Assembly: GCF_002794255.1 (NCBI RefSeq)
Contig: NZ_PGGW01000057.1
Span: forward strand, 126,656 to 190,655
Source: Streptomyces carminius
GTDB lineage: Bacteria; Actinomycetota; Actinomycetes; Streptomycetales; Streptomycetaceae
Length of the DNA stretch: 64,000 nucleotides
Direction: 5' to 3'
Numbering within the stretch: position 1 is the first letter of the stretch; each line of letters starts with the position of its first letter. Under the pieces are notes generated by a model that searched no databases, was not told where the DNA came from, and saw only the letters and a list, made by a program, of their open reading frames with translations. The position numbers and the translations under genes were made by a program. Shown here one piece after another: positions 56,649-64,000 of the stretch.

Positions 56649-57712
56649 CGTCTTGCGGGCTGGACGGGCATGGCCACGGTGGTGAGATCGCCGCGGTCGG
56701 CCGAGCGGACCGTGCCGGGCAGGCCGGGTCCGCGCAGGTCGAGCAGCACGTCGGGGCCGATGGCAGTGCCGACGGCCGGATAGAGCGTGGTCAGTTCGAA
56801 GGAGATCCGGAGGTCCTGCCCCGTCACGGTGGCCGGGAGCGGGAGGCCGGGGTGCTCGTCACCGGCCGGCAGGACGTTCAGGCCGCGGGAAGTCACGTGC
56901 AGCGAGACCCGCTCGCCCGGTTGTTCCTCCAGGGCTCTCAGAAACGGCTCCTTCGAGACCGTCACACGGGTGGTGGGCTCGGGCAGCGACGCGAGCATCG
57001 ACCGGTGGTCGGGGAACTCCTCCGGCAGCAGCCGGCAGTACTGGTCCCCTCGTTCCGCCATGCGCAGCCAGATCCCGTGCGGCGCCGCCTCGACCCGCAC
57101 CAGCACGCTGCGGCGGATCTCGGTGACCGCGGCCCGCAGTTCGTCGCCGTCGACCGTGGCAGCCCATGCCGCGGCCGCCGGCTCGGCGGGAACCAGGGTT
57201 CGAGTGGAGAGCCGGTAGCGGTCTGTCGCGGTCAGCGTGACCGCTTCGCGGGCCGCCTCGACGCGCAGCCCACCGAGTACCGGCAGCCCCGGATCACGCA
57301 CGGTCGCGGTCAGAACCTGTTCGACCGCGTCGGCCAGCACAGGCCCCTTCAGCGCGGCGATCGGCAGACTCGGCACCCCGGCGAGCGACGACCTGACCAC
57401 GTCGGCCCGGCGCCGTACCGCTGCCGCATCCTCGAGAACCTTCGCGACATGCTCATCGATCAGACGGGACGCCTCGGCCGGCCCGGCGGCGAGGACCGCC
57501 TCGACCACCGTGAGGGGGATGGCGATCTCCCGGAGTCGGCGGAGCCCGTTCGCCCGTGCCACCTGGCCGGCGCTGTAGTAGCGGTAGCCCGAGACCGGGT
57601 CGACCTCGGCAGGAGGGAGCAGCCCGCAGTCGGCGTAGAACCGCAACGCGCTCGGGGTCAGACCACTGCGTCGGGCGAAGGCGCCGATCGGCATCAACTC
57701 GGAGTGCGACAC
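56645..57712 (-). CDS. MerR-family regulator fused to a DNA-polymerase-III beta-clamp-like region
   Basis: A 355-residue protein. Residues 8-75 are a MerR HTH (IGAFARRSGLTPSALRFYAD, GLLPPAEVDPVSGYRYYSAG), with the dimerisation helix to about 120. Residues about 125-350 resemble two DnaN sliding-clamp domains: GGLRVEAAREAVTLTATDRY then RLSTRTLV (clamp-like strand pair), WAATVDGDELRAAVTEIRRS, IWLRMAERGDQYCRLLPEEF then PDHRSMLASLPEPTTRVTVS, and a final RISFELTTLYPAVGTAIGPD. The clamp motif '...DRYRL...' and the '...FPDYR..LP' motif (here FPDHRSMLASLP) are characteristic. The clamp part probably serves as a sensor or dimerisation module. Confidence 0.8.
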   Translation of the reverse strand: MSHSELMPIGAFARRSGLTPSALRFYADCGLLPPAEVDPVSGYRYYSAGQVARANGLRRLREIAIPLTVVEAVLAAGPAEASRLIDEHVAKVLEDAAAVRRRADVVRSSLAGVPSLPIAALKGPVLADAVEQVLTATVRDPGLPVLGGLRVEAAREAVTLTATDRYRLSTRTLVPAEPAAAAWAATVDGDELRAAVTEIRRSVLVRVEAAPHGIWLRMAERGDQYCRLLPEEFPDHRSMLASLPEPTTRVTVSKEPFLRALEEQPGERVSLHVTSRGLNVLPAGDEHPGLPLPATVTGQDLRISFELTTLYPAVGTAIGPDVLLDLRGPGLPGTVRSADRGDLTTVAMPVQPARR

Positions 57713-57840
57713 CCCGCCATCGTCGGGCTTCGACCAGCTTGAAGGTCAAGCACCGATCCCGGTGTTCCGCGGGCCGGAAACCCTGAGGGCAGCCACCACA
57801 CGCCCACATCCGCCTACGACCTGTCCGACCGGGCACTTCC

Positions 57841-58644
57841 TCAGGTCCGGCTGTCGCCCAGAACCGTGCCGATCAGGGCCTCCGCCGCACCGGGATCACC
57901 GGCGAGCCGCCCGGCCTCGCGGATCTCCTCCTCGTCCAGGGCCCGGGCCTTCACCAGCTGGATCGCCTCGTGGATGCCGTCGCCGTCGCCGTGCGCGAGC
58001 ATGACGAAGAACCAGCGCACTGCCTGCACCGGGTCCGGCATGGTGCCGAAGCCGTCGCGGTACCAGCACGCGGCGGCGTTCATCGCCCCCGTATGCCCGC
58101 GCTCGGCCGCCCAGACATACCAGCCCAGCGCTTCCTCATCCCGGTCCAGCGCGGACAGCCGGTCGGCGAGAACGGCACCGGCTGCGACGATCCCCTCGCA
58201 TGCGGCAGTCTCCAACAGCCGCAGGGACTCGTCGGGGTCGTCGACCAGCTGAGCGAGGTTGAACGCGCCGTAGGCGTCCCCGGCCTCGGCGGCCACCCGG
58301 AAGAATTCGACGGCACGCACGCGGTCCTCCGCGACGCCCAGGCCCGTCGCCAACATGTGCCCATAGGTGCGCTGCCCGGCCGGGAGCCCGGCCTCGGCCG
58401 CCGCGCGGGCGTAACGCACGGCCATGGGCAGGGCCGACTCGTCGAAGTGCTCCAGGTAGATCCCGGCGAGCAGCGCGGCGGCCTCCGCCGACCCGCCATC
58501 CGCCAGCGGTACGAGTCCGGCGGTCGCCCGGGCCGCCAGTTCGGCGCCCTCCGCACTGCCCTCCGCCGCGGCCCGGACGAAGGCGTGCCCCGCGGCCAGC
58601 CAGTCTCCGGCCGCGGCCGCCCTTCGGCCCTCTTCCAACGGCAT
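57841..58644 (-). CDS. Sel1/TPR-repeat protein
   Basis: A 267-residue soluble protein of about six Sel1-like repeats, each with the A..A...G...A...L pattern (VRYARAAAEAGLPAGQRTYG then HMLATGLGVAEDRVRAVEFF; FRVAAEAGDAYGAFNLAQLV; AACEGIVAAGAVLADRLS; YVWAAERGHTGAMNAAACWY; FFVMLAHGDGDGIHEAIQLV). Such solenoids mediate protein contacts. No enzyme signature. It begins 9 bp after the GNAT gene, so the two are cotranscribed. It may bind the acetyltransferase or its substrate. Confidence 0.82.
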   Translation of the reverse strand: MPLEEGRRAAAAGDWLAAGHAFVRAAAEGSAEGAELAARATAGLVPLADGGSAEAAALLAGIYLEHFDESALPMAVRYARAAAEAGLPAGQRTYGHMLATGLGVAEDRVRAVEFFRVAAEAGDAYGAFNLAQLVDDPDESLRLLETAACEGIVAAGAVLADRLSALDRDEEALGWYVWAAERGHTGAMNAAACWYRDGFGTMPDPVQAVRWFFVMLAHGDGDGIHEAIQLVKARALDEEEIREAGRLAGDPGAAEALIGTVLGDSRT

Positions 58645-58653
58645 GCGGGAACC

Positions 58654-59427
58654 TTAGGCCATCGTCCCGTAATCGGATCGCGGCGGTGGTGACGGTGCCG
58701 TGGAAGACCTCGGCCCTCTGCCCGCCCACCCCCGTCCACCTCCACCACCGTCGAGCCGGACGCTCAGCTGGGCCCCCACCTCCCGGAACCCGAGCGCGCG
58801 GGCGATTCGCCGGGACGGTTCCGGCCGTGCTCTCCACTGCGGCATGAGCCCCGCGTCGAGAGCGTGCGCCACGGCCGCAGAGGCCACCGTCTTCGCCAGC
58901 CCGCGACCGCGACACCCCGGCGCTGTCAGGACGGACAGGTGTGCCGTCCCCCGCGGCCAGGCCTGATACCCCGCCGCGGCCACGGCCTCGGCACCGTCGA
59001 GGACGACGAAGGCCGGCGACGAGATCTCCTCCAGACCGCTCTCACCGGCGTCCTCCCGCCCCGCTCCCACCAGCAGGGCCGACAGACCGGGGTGATCGGC
59101 AGGGAGCCTTGCCACCGTCCGCCCCCCGAGCACGGGACGGAAATCCGGGCCGGACACATAAGCGAGGGTGGCCCGGAGCACATCCGCCCGGACGAGAGCC
59201 GCGGGAGGCACCTCGGCCGCGACCTCGCGCAGCCGGACGGCGGCCCCGGCCGTGGGTACGGTGACGATTCCCGCTCCGCCCAGCACCACGACCCCGCACC
59301 ATGAGGGGGGACACAGCCTCGACCCCGGCGAGACGACCACAGCGGCAGAGCGCCCGAACTCCACGGCCACACCGGCCAGTTCCTGCCACAGCGCACGGAC
59401 ACGAACTGCCAGCGGATCGGGTGCCAT
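58654..59427 (-). CDS. GNAT-family N-acetyltransferase
   Basis: A 257-residue protein; ATG 59427. The N-terminal half is a divergent domain (ALWQELAGVAVEFGRSAAVV). The C-terminal half is a GNAT fold with the acetyl-CoA pyrophosphate loop GCRGRGLAKTVASAAVAHAL (R/Q-x-x-G-x-A) and LDAGLMPQWRARPEPSRRIA then RALGFREVGAQLSVRL. This 'GNAT with N-terminal extension' type is frequent in Streptomyces; the substrate is unknown. First gene of a two-gene operon with the Sel1-repeat protein. Its own upstream gap (59428-59818, 391 bp) contains hairpin element B and otherwise only a short ACCCGG-type run near 59715. Confidence 0.85.
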   Translation of the reverse strand: MAPDPLAVRVRALWQELAGVAVEFGRSAAVVVSPGSRLCPPSWCGVVVLGGAGIVTVPTAGAAVRLREVAAEVPPAALVRADVLRATLAYVSGPDFRPVLGGRTVARLPADHPGLSALLVGAGREDAGESGLEEISSPAFVVLDGAEAVAAAGYQAWPRGTAHLSVLTAPGCRGRGLAKTVASAAVAHALDAGLMPQWRARPEPSRRIARALGFREVGAQLSVRLDGGGGGRGWAGRGPRSSTAPSPPPRSDYGTMA

Positions 59428-59580
59428 GCCGGGATCCTGCCATTCCCGGGACCACGGGGAAACGGCTTTCTCCGGCTGCCGACCAGCCGGGGCCGGAAAG
59501 CAAGCCGCTCCCGGCCCCTCACCGCGAGGCTGCTCGCAGAACTCGGCCCGCAGCCGGGCGACGGCGGGAGGGGACGGGGA

Positions 59581-59685
59581 GGGGCGGCCGTTCCGGACAC
59601 TCAAGTACGATTTGCGGCCAATGAGCGGCTCAGGACACGTGGCACGGCAACGGCCGTAAATCGTACCGTCCGGAATGGCCGCCCC
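59581..59685 (+). repeat. 105-bp paired-stem hairpin element, copy B
   Basis: The outer stem 59581-59598 pairs with 59668-59685 (17 Watson-Crick pairs plus one G-U). The bulge ACTCAA (59599-59604) follows, then inner stem 59605-59619 with 59652-59666 (one G-U). The copy is the inverse of copy A at 53991-54095. The inner-stem sequences differ (GTACGAT here, GCGTTAT there) but both arms changed together. Flanking homology continues to about 59546 on the left and 59720 on the right. No ORF. Confidence 0.85.
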
Positions 59686-59818
59686 GGACCGGCCCCGACC
59701 CCACCCGACACCGCACCCGCACCCGGACCCGGACCCGGACACAGCCCGGGGCACCGTGCCCCAGTGCGGCAAGCACGGCCTTGACCTCAGCCGGACTTGA
59801 GGTAGCACCCTCTTCGGC

Positions 59819-60223
59819 ATGGACACGGACCCCACGGCGCAGGCCGCCGACATCAAAGCGATCAAGCAGGTGGTCGCCACCGTCGAGCACTCCCAGCAGC
59901 ACAAGGACCCCGACGAGTTCCTCTCCCTCTTCCACCGCGACGCGGTCTGGACGACCGCCCACGGCAAGGTCCTCATCGGCCTCGACGCGATCTCGGAGTT
60001 CACCCGCCGGGTCCTCCCCGCGGCCCACTGGGACGGCGAGGTCACCTATGAGGTGACCCATGTGCTCTTCATCCGCCCCGACGTCGCGGCGGTCAAGGTC
60101 CGTCAGCGCTATCTGCCCCCGGGCGACGGGAGCGAGGGCGCCCCGCTCTACGTGATGGCCCGGCAGGACGACGGCCGCTGGCTGCTGACCGCCTGCCAGA
60201 ACACGGCGGTCGTCCCCGGCTGA
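59819..60223 (+). CDS. SgcJ/EcaC-type NTF2-like protein
   Basis: A 134-residue NTF2-fold protein: DIKAIKQVVATVEHSQQHKD, PDEFLSLFHRDAVWTTAHGK, VLIGLDAISEFTRRVLPAAH, WDGEVTYEVTHVLFIRPDVA, then AAVKVRQRYLPPGD and LYVMARQDDGRWLLTACQNT. It matches the SgcJ/EcaC family (SnoaL_2-like), which includes proteins annotated as oxidoreductases without clear proof. Cytoplasmic and monocistronic, with ATG 59819. It lies 134 bp after hairpin element B. Confidence 0.85.
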   Translation: MDTDPTAQAADIKAIKQVVATVEHSQQHKDPDEFLSLFHRDAVWTTAHGKVLIGLDAISEFTRRVLPAAHWDGEVTYEVTHVLFIRPDVAAVKVRQRYLPPGDGSEGAPLYVMARQDDGRWLLTACQNTAVVPG

Positions 60224-60269
60224 CGGGACCGCCGGGCCGCGCCGCCGAGGCGGCGCGGCCCACCCCTGG

Positions 60270-61157
60270 TCAGCGGAGACCGAGCTTGGCGAGGGTGTGC
60301 TCGGCCATCCGCCGCTCGCCCAGGGCGTTCGGGTGGACGGGCACCACACTGGCCCCGAAGAGCACCGGCTCGATCCAGCGGGTGCCGTACGCCTGGCAGG
60401 CGTCGTGCCCCTCGGACACCTTGGCGAAGTCCACGTAGGTGGCCCCGGTCTCCTGGGCGGCGCGCTTGATCACCGCGTTGAGGTGGGCCTGGAGGGCGCG
60501 CAGATAAGGGACGTCGCCCGAGGCGATGGGCATCTTGGCGAAGCAGGACCGGTCGGCGGTGGCCGGCATGATCCACGGGTAGCCGAGGACGGCCACCCGG
60601 GCGTTGGGCGCCTCGGCCCTGACGGCCTCGAGGGCCGCCTTCAGCGCGGGATAGGTGCTGTCGTCGATCTTCTCGTCGAAGGTGTCGCCGTACAGGTTCT
60701 TGCAGGGGCTGCCGTACCCGAGGGTGAGGGCTCCGGCCGAGCCGCAGGCCGCGATGGCGCCGATGAAGGTGTTGTTGTCGTTGCCGCCGATCGTCAGCGT
60801 CACCAGGTCGGTGCCGGCGTCGAGCGCGTCGAGCTGCGGGGCGACGCCCGGGTACTGGGCCGCGGCGAAGTCCTTGGTCTGGGCTCCGCCGCAGGTGACG
60901 TCCGTGAACTCGGCGCCGAGACGGTCCGCGATGACGTTCGGGTAGTTCGCCGTCGAGCGCAGGCACAGCAGCGGGGCCGAGGGGTCCAGGGGCAGGATGC
61001 CCGAGCCCGCGCTGTAGCTGTCGCCCAGTGCGACGTATCTGAGGGGCTCGTCGGCGGCGGGTGCGGCGTGTGCGGCGGACCCGGTGAGACTGAGGGCCAC
61101 CGCGCTCGCGGCGGTGACGGCGGCGGTCAGGGCACGGCGGAGGGCGCGCATCGGCAT
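60270..61157 (-). CDS. Secreted SGNH/GDSL hydrolase
   Basis: A 295-residue esterase/lipase of the SGNH family; ATG 61157 behind AGAGAGG. Signal peptide 1 to about 30 (RALTAAVTAASAVALSLTGS then AAHAAPA). Block I YVALGDSYSAGSGILPLD contains the nucleophile Ser; block III is LTIGGNDNNTF; block V PVHPNALGERRMAEH holds the catalytic His. Six or more cysteines suggest disulfides as in the S. coelicolor lipase SCO1725 and PLA2-type enzymes. Likely acts on extracellular lipids or esters. Monocistronic; the rest of the gap to the lectin gene shows no features. Confidence 0.93.
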   Translation of the reverse strand: MPMRALRRALTAAVTAASAVALSLTGSAAHAAPAADEPLRYVALGDSYSAGSGILPLDPSAPLLCLRSTANYPNVIADRLGAEFTDVTCGGAQTKDFAAAQYPGVAPQLDALDAGTDLVTLTIGGNDNNTFIGAIAACGSAGALTLGYGSPCKNLYGDTFDEKIDDSTYPALKAALEAVRAEAPNARVAVLGYPWIMPATADRSCFAKMPIASGDVPYLRALQAHLNAVIKRAAQETGATYVDFAKVSEGHDACQAYGTRWIEPVLFGASVVPVHPNALGERRMAEHTLAKLGLR

Positions 61158-61396
61158 CTGGCCTCTCTGGGGACCGGGCGCGGGGGTGCCCGGCGAAGTG
61201 CTGGGAACGTGGTGATCGGGCGGCGTCGCAAGCGGGTTACCAGTGGTTACACGCGAGTACTGACAGGTAATGTGCAGGCTGCTGGACGCGCCGTCAACAG
61301 CGTCGGCGGAACTTTCCGGCACCGGCACGGCGGAGGGCGGGTACGCCGAAACGGGCCCCGGCCGACGGATCGGCCGGGGCCCGCGGCGCTGCTGGA

Positions 61397-61846
61397 TCAG
61401 TACCAGCTCTGGTAGACGCCCGTGTTGCAGCCGAGCGTGCGGAAGCCGAGGTTGCTGTCATCGATGCACTTGTTGGTGGCCTGGTTCTTCAGTTCGATCG
61501 TCCCGTCGTTCCAGTGCCTGACGAACCAGCTCTGGTTGGTGCTGGAGTCGCAGGTCGCCGTCTTGAAGCCCTGGTCGCCGTCGTACATGCAGCGGCCGGT
61601 GTTGAGGTTCCTCAGCTGCACCGTGCCGTCCGCCCACTTGTGGACGTTCCACTGCTGGGCTGCCGAGTTGTTGCAGTCCCAGGTACGGAAGCCGTTCGAG
61701 GTGTCGTCGATGCAGCGGCCGGTGCCCTGGTTCTGGAAGGTGTTGACGGCATTCGTCGCTGCGGAGGCGCCGCCGAGGGGCAGCAGAGCGAGGGCCGCGG
61801 CGGAGACGCCGACTGCCGCCGCACGCTTGAGCAGAGTGGTGGACAT
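61397..61846 (-). CDS. Secreted ricin-type (beta-trefoil) lectin-like protein
   Basis: A 149-residue secreted protein; ATG 61846 (MSTTLLKRAAAVGVSAAALA) has AAGGAAA 8 nt upstream. After the signal peptide come three repeats with C-(I/M)-x-D-x-S/D motifs: GRCIDDTSNGFRTWDCNNSA, GRCMYDGDQGFKTATCDSST and NKCIDDSNLGFRTLGCNTGV, each ending in QxW or QSW. That is the ricin B beta-trefoil fold, which binds sugars. It is a stand-alone lectin with no catalytic domain and probably attaches to cell wall or external polysaccharide. Neighbours are other secreted proteins. Confidence 0.92.
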   Translation of the reverse strand: MSTTLLKRAAAVGVSAAALALLPLGGASAATNAVNTFQNQGTGRCIDDTSNGFRTWDCNNSAAQQWNVHKWADGTVQLRNLNTGRCMYDGDQGFKTATCDSSTNQSWFVRHWNDGTIELKNQATNKCIDDSNLGFRTLGCNTGVYQSWY

Positions 61847-61928
61847 GGCTGGTTTTCCTTTCGGTGGTGGTGACGTCCCCGGCCGCCCCGGCCGGGGACG
61901 AGCAGCGAGAAGGGCCGCTCGGATCACG

Positions 61929-62747
61929 TCAGCACTGGCGGCTGACGTTGCCGGTCTCGTTGCCCTTGAGGTAGATCGCGCTGACGTAGCCGACCCCGCC
62001 GGCCCGCAGCGGCAGTTCGATCCACTTGTCGTTGGTGTAGCCCTCGGCCGTGACGGTCTGGCCGGTCTTCCAGCAGTTCGCCGGGTACGTCTCGTTCGCG
62101 TGGACCGTGCTGACCACGTCGCACCCCGTCGACGCGCACGAGCGCACGTTGGCCTGCGCCCACGCCGTCACCGTCGTCTGCCCACCACCCCCGCCGCCGG
62201 GCGTGCACGGCAGGCCGACGCCCCGGTCGCGCAGGTACGGGACGGGGTCGATGCCGCGTACGGAGGTGGAGGTCGAGGTGCGGACGCGGAGGTGGAGGTG
62301 GACGCCGGTGGAGTCGCCCTCGCTGCCCATCAGGGCGATGCGCTGCCCGGCCGACACCTGCTGGCCGACGCTGACGTCCCGCTGGTACATGTGGCCGTAC
62401 TCGGTCACCGTGCCGTCGGGGTGCAGGATGCGGATCCACTGGCCGTAGCCCTGCGCCGGGCCGGAGGCGATGACCTCACCCGGGCCGACGGCGTAGATGG
62501 GCGTGCCGAGGCTGTTGGCGATGTCGATGCCGTCATGGCCGCCGTGGTACCACTGGGACACCGTGCCCGCGGCCGGGCAGGCGCCCGTGAAGGCCGCGGT
62601 GGCGGACGTGGCCGCGGTGGCGGACGCGGCAGGCCCTCCGGCGGACGTGGCCGCCTGTCCGGGGGCCGCCGCCACGAGGGGCAGGGACAGAGCGGTGACG
62701 GCCGTGAGGCCGGCGCGCAGGATGGATCCGGACGGTCTGAGACGCAC
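61929..62747 (-). CDS. Secreted M23-type peptidase with C-terminal SH3-like domain
   Basis: A 272-residue protein; GTG 62747 follows AAAGGAAA. Signal peptide about 1-35. The M23 (lysostaphin-type) domain carries the metal ligands in HGGHDGIDIANSLGTPIYAV (HxxxD) and GVHLHLRV (HxH), with the YGHMYQRDVSVGQQVSAGQR barrel strand between. A Gly-rich linker leads to a bacterial SH3 domain (TVTAWAQANVRSCASTGCDV onward) that probably binds peptidoglycan. It should cleave peptide cross-bridges in cell walls. The linker and start of the SH3 domain are identical at the DNA level to part of the next, divergent, gene. Confidence 0.92.
   Translation of the reverse strand: MRLRPSGSILRAGLTAVTALSLPLVAAAPGQAATSAGGPAASATAATSATAAFTGACPAAGTVSQWYHGGHDGIDIANSLGTPIYAVGPGEVIASGPAQGYGQWIRILHPDGTVTEYGHMYQRDVSVGQQVSAGQRIALMGSEGDSTGVHLHLRVRTSTSTSVRGIDPVPYLRDRGVGLPCTPGGGGGGQTTVTAWAQANVRSCASTGCDVVSTVHANETYPANCWKTGQTVTAEGYTNDKWIELPLRAGGVGYVSAIYLKGNETGNVSRQC
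62108..62196 (-). repeat. 89-bp repeat shared with the divergent secreted-protein gene
   Basis: The reverse complement of 62108-62196 is identical to 63912-64000. It covers the Gly-rich linker and the start of the SH3 domain (QTTVTAWAQANVRSCASTGC). The repeat may continue beyond the window edge. Confidence 0.95.
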
Positions 62748-62928
62748 GGGTGTTTCCTTTCCCCCTGTGGTTCCTGTGCCGCGGCGGTCACGTTCGCCGA
62801 GCGGCGACAGGAAACGTATGCCGACGGCAGCGGCCGGGGGCACCCGGAACGTTCCGGAGGGACGGCGGGGCCGCCGCCGGGATAGGGGTTGACCGTTCAC
62901 TGACTGCCCGACCTCCGGGGGAACCCTC

Positions 62929-64000
62929 ATGAGACCGACCGTCCGCAGGCTCGTCGGGAGCCTGTGCGCCCTGATGGTGGTGGCGAGCCTGCCGCCGGCC
63001 ACCGCGGCCGCCGCCGACCGGTCCGCCCGCAGCAGCTGGCGGATCGACCTGACCAGTGAGAGCAGTGACCAGCACAACATCGCGCACCGCGCGGGCGGCA
63101 TCACCGTCGGCGGCGCCGCCGTCCGGACGCGTTCCGCGCCCGGCGCCTCCTACGCCGTCTACACCTCACCCACCCGGAGTCTGGGCCGCCAGGCCTCGGC
63201 CTTCACCATCCGGCAGGAGGCCGAGATCCCCTCGGGGACGACCCTGCTGACGGAGGTGCGCGGCAGCAGCCACCCCGGCACCTGGACGCAGTGGAGCACG
63301 GTCGGCCGGGACGGGAGGGTGCGGCTGCCGGAAGACGTCTCGGTGCTCCAGACCCGGCTGACGTTCCACGGCCGGCCGGGCGGCGACGGGGCCCCCTCCG
63401 TGTCGGACCTCGTCGTCCGCGCCGACGCCCGGCAGCCCGCGGCCGCGCCGCCGGCGGGAGCCGCGGGCGCCACCGCCGTCACCTACCGCCTCTTCGCCAC
63501 CCGCGAGGGGCTGGTCGGGCACACCACGGCGAACGGCCACGTCATCCAGGAGCGCGACCACTTCGTCGCCCTGCCCTCGCGCCGCATGCTGGCGAGCAAC
63601 GGCGGCCACGAGTACCGGGTGCGGCTGTGCTACAAGGGCCGCTGCGAGACGGCACCGGTGTGGGACGTCGGGCCGTGGAACACCCGGGACGACTACTGGA
63701 ACCCGTCCGCCCAGCGCGAGATGTGGCGCGACCTGCCCCAGGGCAGGCCGCAGGCCCAGGCGGCGTACCAGGACGGCCACAACGGCGGCCTGGACGAGTT
63801 CGGCCGCCGGGTCGCCAACCCCGCGGGCATCGACCTCGCCGACGGCACCTTCTGGGACGGCCTGGGCATGACCGACAACGACTGGGTGGACGTCACCTTC
63901 CAGCCGGAGGACGGCGGGGGTGGTGGGCAGACGACGGTGACGGCGTGGGCGCAGGCCAACGTGCGCTCGTGCGCGTCGACGGGGTGCGACGTGGTCAGCA
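62929..64000 (+). CDS. Secreted DPBB-like wall protein with SH3 domain, 3' end outside window
   Basis: At least 357 residues visible. ATG 62929 with GGGGGA upstream; signal peptide 1 to about 28 (RRLVGSLCALMVVASLPPAT). Region about 35-170 is beta-rich (WRIDLTSESSDQHNIAHRAG, YAVYTSPTRSLGRQASAFTI). Region about 185-320 reads YRLFATREGLVGHTTANGHV, FVALPSRRMLASNGGHEYRV, RLCYKGRCETAPVWDVGPWN, TRDDYWNPSAQREMWRDLPQ, with the layout of a double-psi beta-barrel. Then comes a Gly-rich linker and the start of an SH3 domain. Likely a cell-wall-remodelling or wall-binding protein. The DPBB assignment is from pattern only. Confidence 0.7.
   Translation, partial: MRPTVRRLVGSLCALMVVASLPPATAAAADRSARSSWRIDLTSESSDQHNIAHRAGGITVGGAAVRTRSAPGASYAVYTSPTRSLGRQASAFTIRQEAEIPSGTTLLTEVRGSSHPGTWTQWSTVGRDGRVRLPEDVSVLQTRLTFHGRPGGDGAPSVSDLVVRADARQPAAAPPAGAAGATAVTYRLFATREGLVGHTTANGHVIQERDHFVALPSRRMLASNGGHEYRVRLCYKGRCETAPVWDVGPWNTRDDYWNPSAQREMWRDLPQGRPQAQAAYQDGHNGGLDEFGRRVANPAGIDLADGTFWDGLGMTDNDWVDVTFQPEDGGGGGQTTVTAWAQANVRSCASTGCDVVS
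63912..64000 (+). repeat. Second copy of the 89-bp shared repeat
   Basis: Identical to the reverse complement of 62108-62196; encodes the linker and first part of the SH3 domain. It reaches the window edge, so its full length is unknown. Confidence 0.95.

Noticed and set aside
59715..59750. ACCCGG-type hexamer run as a functional repeat
   Set aside because: Short, imperfect and typical of GC-rich non-coding sequence next to element B.

Overview
High-GC actinobacterial DNA, almost certainly a Streptomyces chromosome. The evidence is strong third-position GC bias, many GTG starts, actinomycete-specific families (SigQ/AfsQ1/AfsQ2, WhiJ-like HTH + DUF397, DUF6247, LAXTG proteins, the AccA/PccB/epsilon carboxylase), and a gene order that, from memory, follows the hutH-to-add core segment of Streptomyces coelicolor (about SCO4934 down to SCO4901). 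No tRNA, rRNA or CRISPR was found.

Layout. (1) 1-4.0 kb: right end of an actinomycete integrative and conjugative element (AICE): the 3' end of a TraB/FtsK-type transfer ATPase, small accessory ORFs, a RepSA-type replication initiator and a convergent large serine integrase. (2) 4.0-8.9 kb: a gene graveyard next to the element, with a DUF6247 gene plus a frameshifted toxin-like partner, a TPR regulator stump, a phosphotransferase fragment, and a few intact small genes (DUF4291, NTF2-like). (3) 8.9-13.4 kb: secreted lysyl-oxidase-like protein, PfpI/DJ-1-like protein, and the C-terminal stump of a secreted protease-like gene. (4) 13.5-48.5 kb: conserved core. It holds L,D-transpeptidase, a LAXTG surface protein, hutH, a GAF-GGDEF protein, enoyl-CoA hydratase, adenylate cyclase, birA, pccB/epsilon, maf, accA, a DeoR regulator, lpdA, purine nucleoside phosphorylase, phosphomutase, an ECF sigma with a downstream membrane partner, deoC with two aldehyde dehydrogenase genes, a uridine-kinase-like gene, sigQ/afsQ1/afsQ2/lipoprotein, and adenosine deaminase. 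(5) 48.5-64 kb: accessory genes. These include a LysR/MFS divergon, two Uma2 genes, WhiJ-like HTH/DUF397, RidA/HxlR, a MerR protein fused to a sliding-clamp-like region, Sel1 and GNAT genes, and a cluster of secreted proteins (SGNH hydrolase, ricin-type lectin, M23 peptidase, and a secreted protein running off the edge).

How the genes work together. BirA biotinylates AccA, which forms an acyl-CoA carboxylase with PccB and the small epsilon subunit. Adenosine deaminase, purine nucleoside phosphorylase, phosphomutase, DeoC and an aldehyde dehydrogenase together make a nucleoside salvage/catabolic route. The promoters of three of these genes (purine nucleoside phosphorylase, deoC, add) carry the identical perfect palindrome CTACGCGCGTAG and lie 6-7 nt from the start codon, which points to a shared repressor and leaderless mRNAs. 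AfsQ1/AfsQ2 and SigQ form a signalling unit with an exact AfsQ1 box (GTCAC-n6-GTCAC) between the divergent genes.

Most notable unexplained structure: two 105-bp hairpin elements, one at 53,991-54,095 and an inverted copy at 59,581-59,685. They share extended flanks and differ by base-pair-preserving substitutions in the stem. They bracket the 54-59.6 kb accessory block and may be a MITE-like or structured-RNA element.
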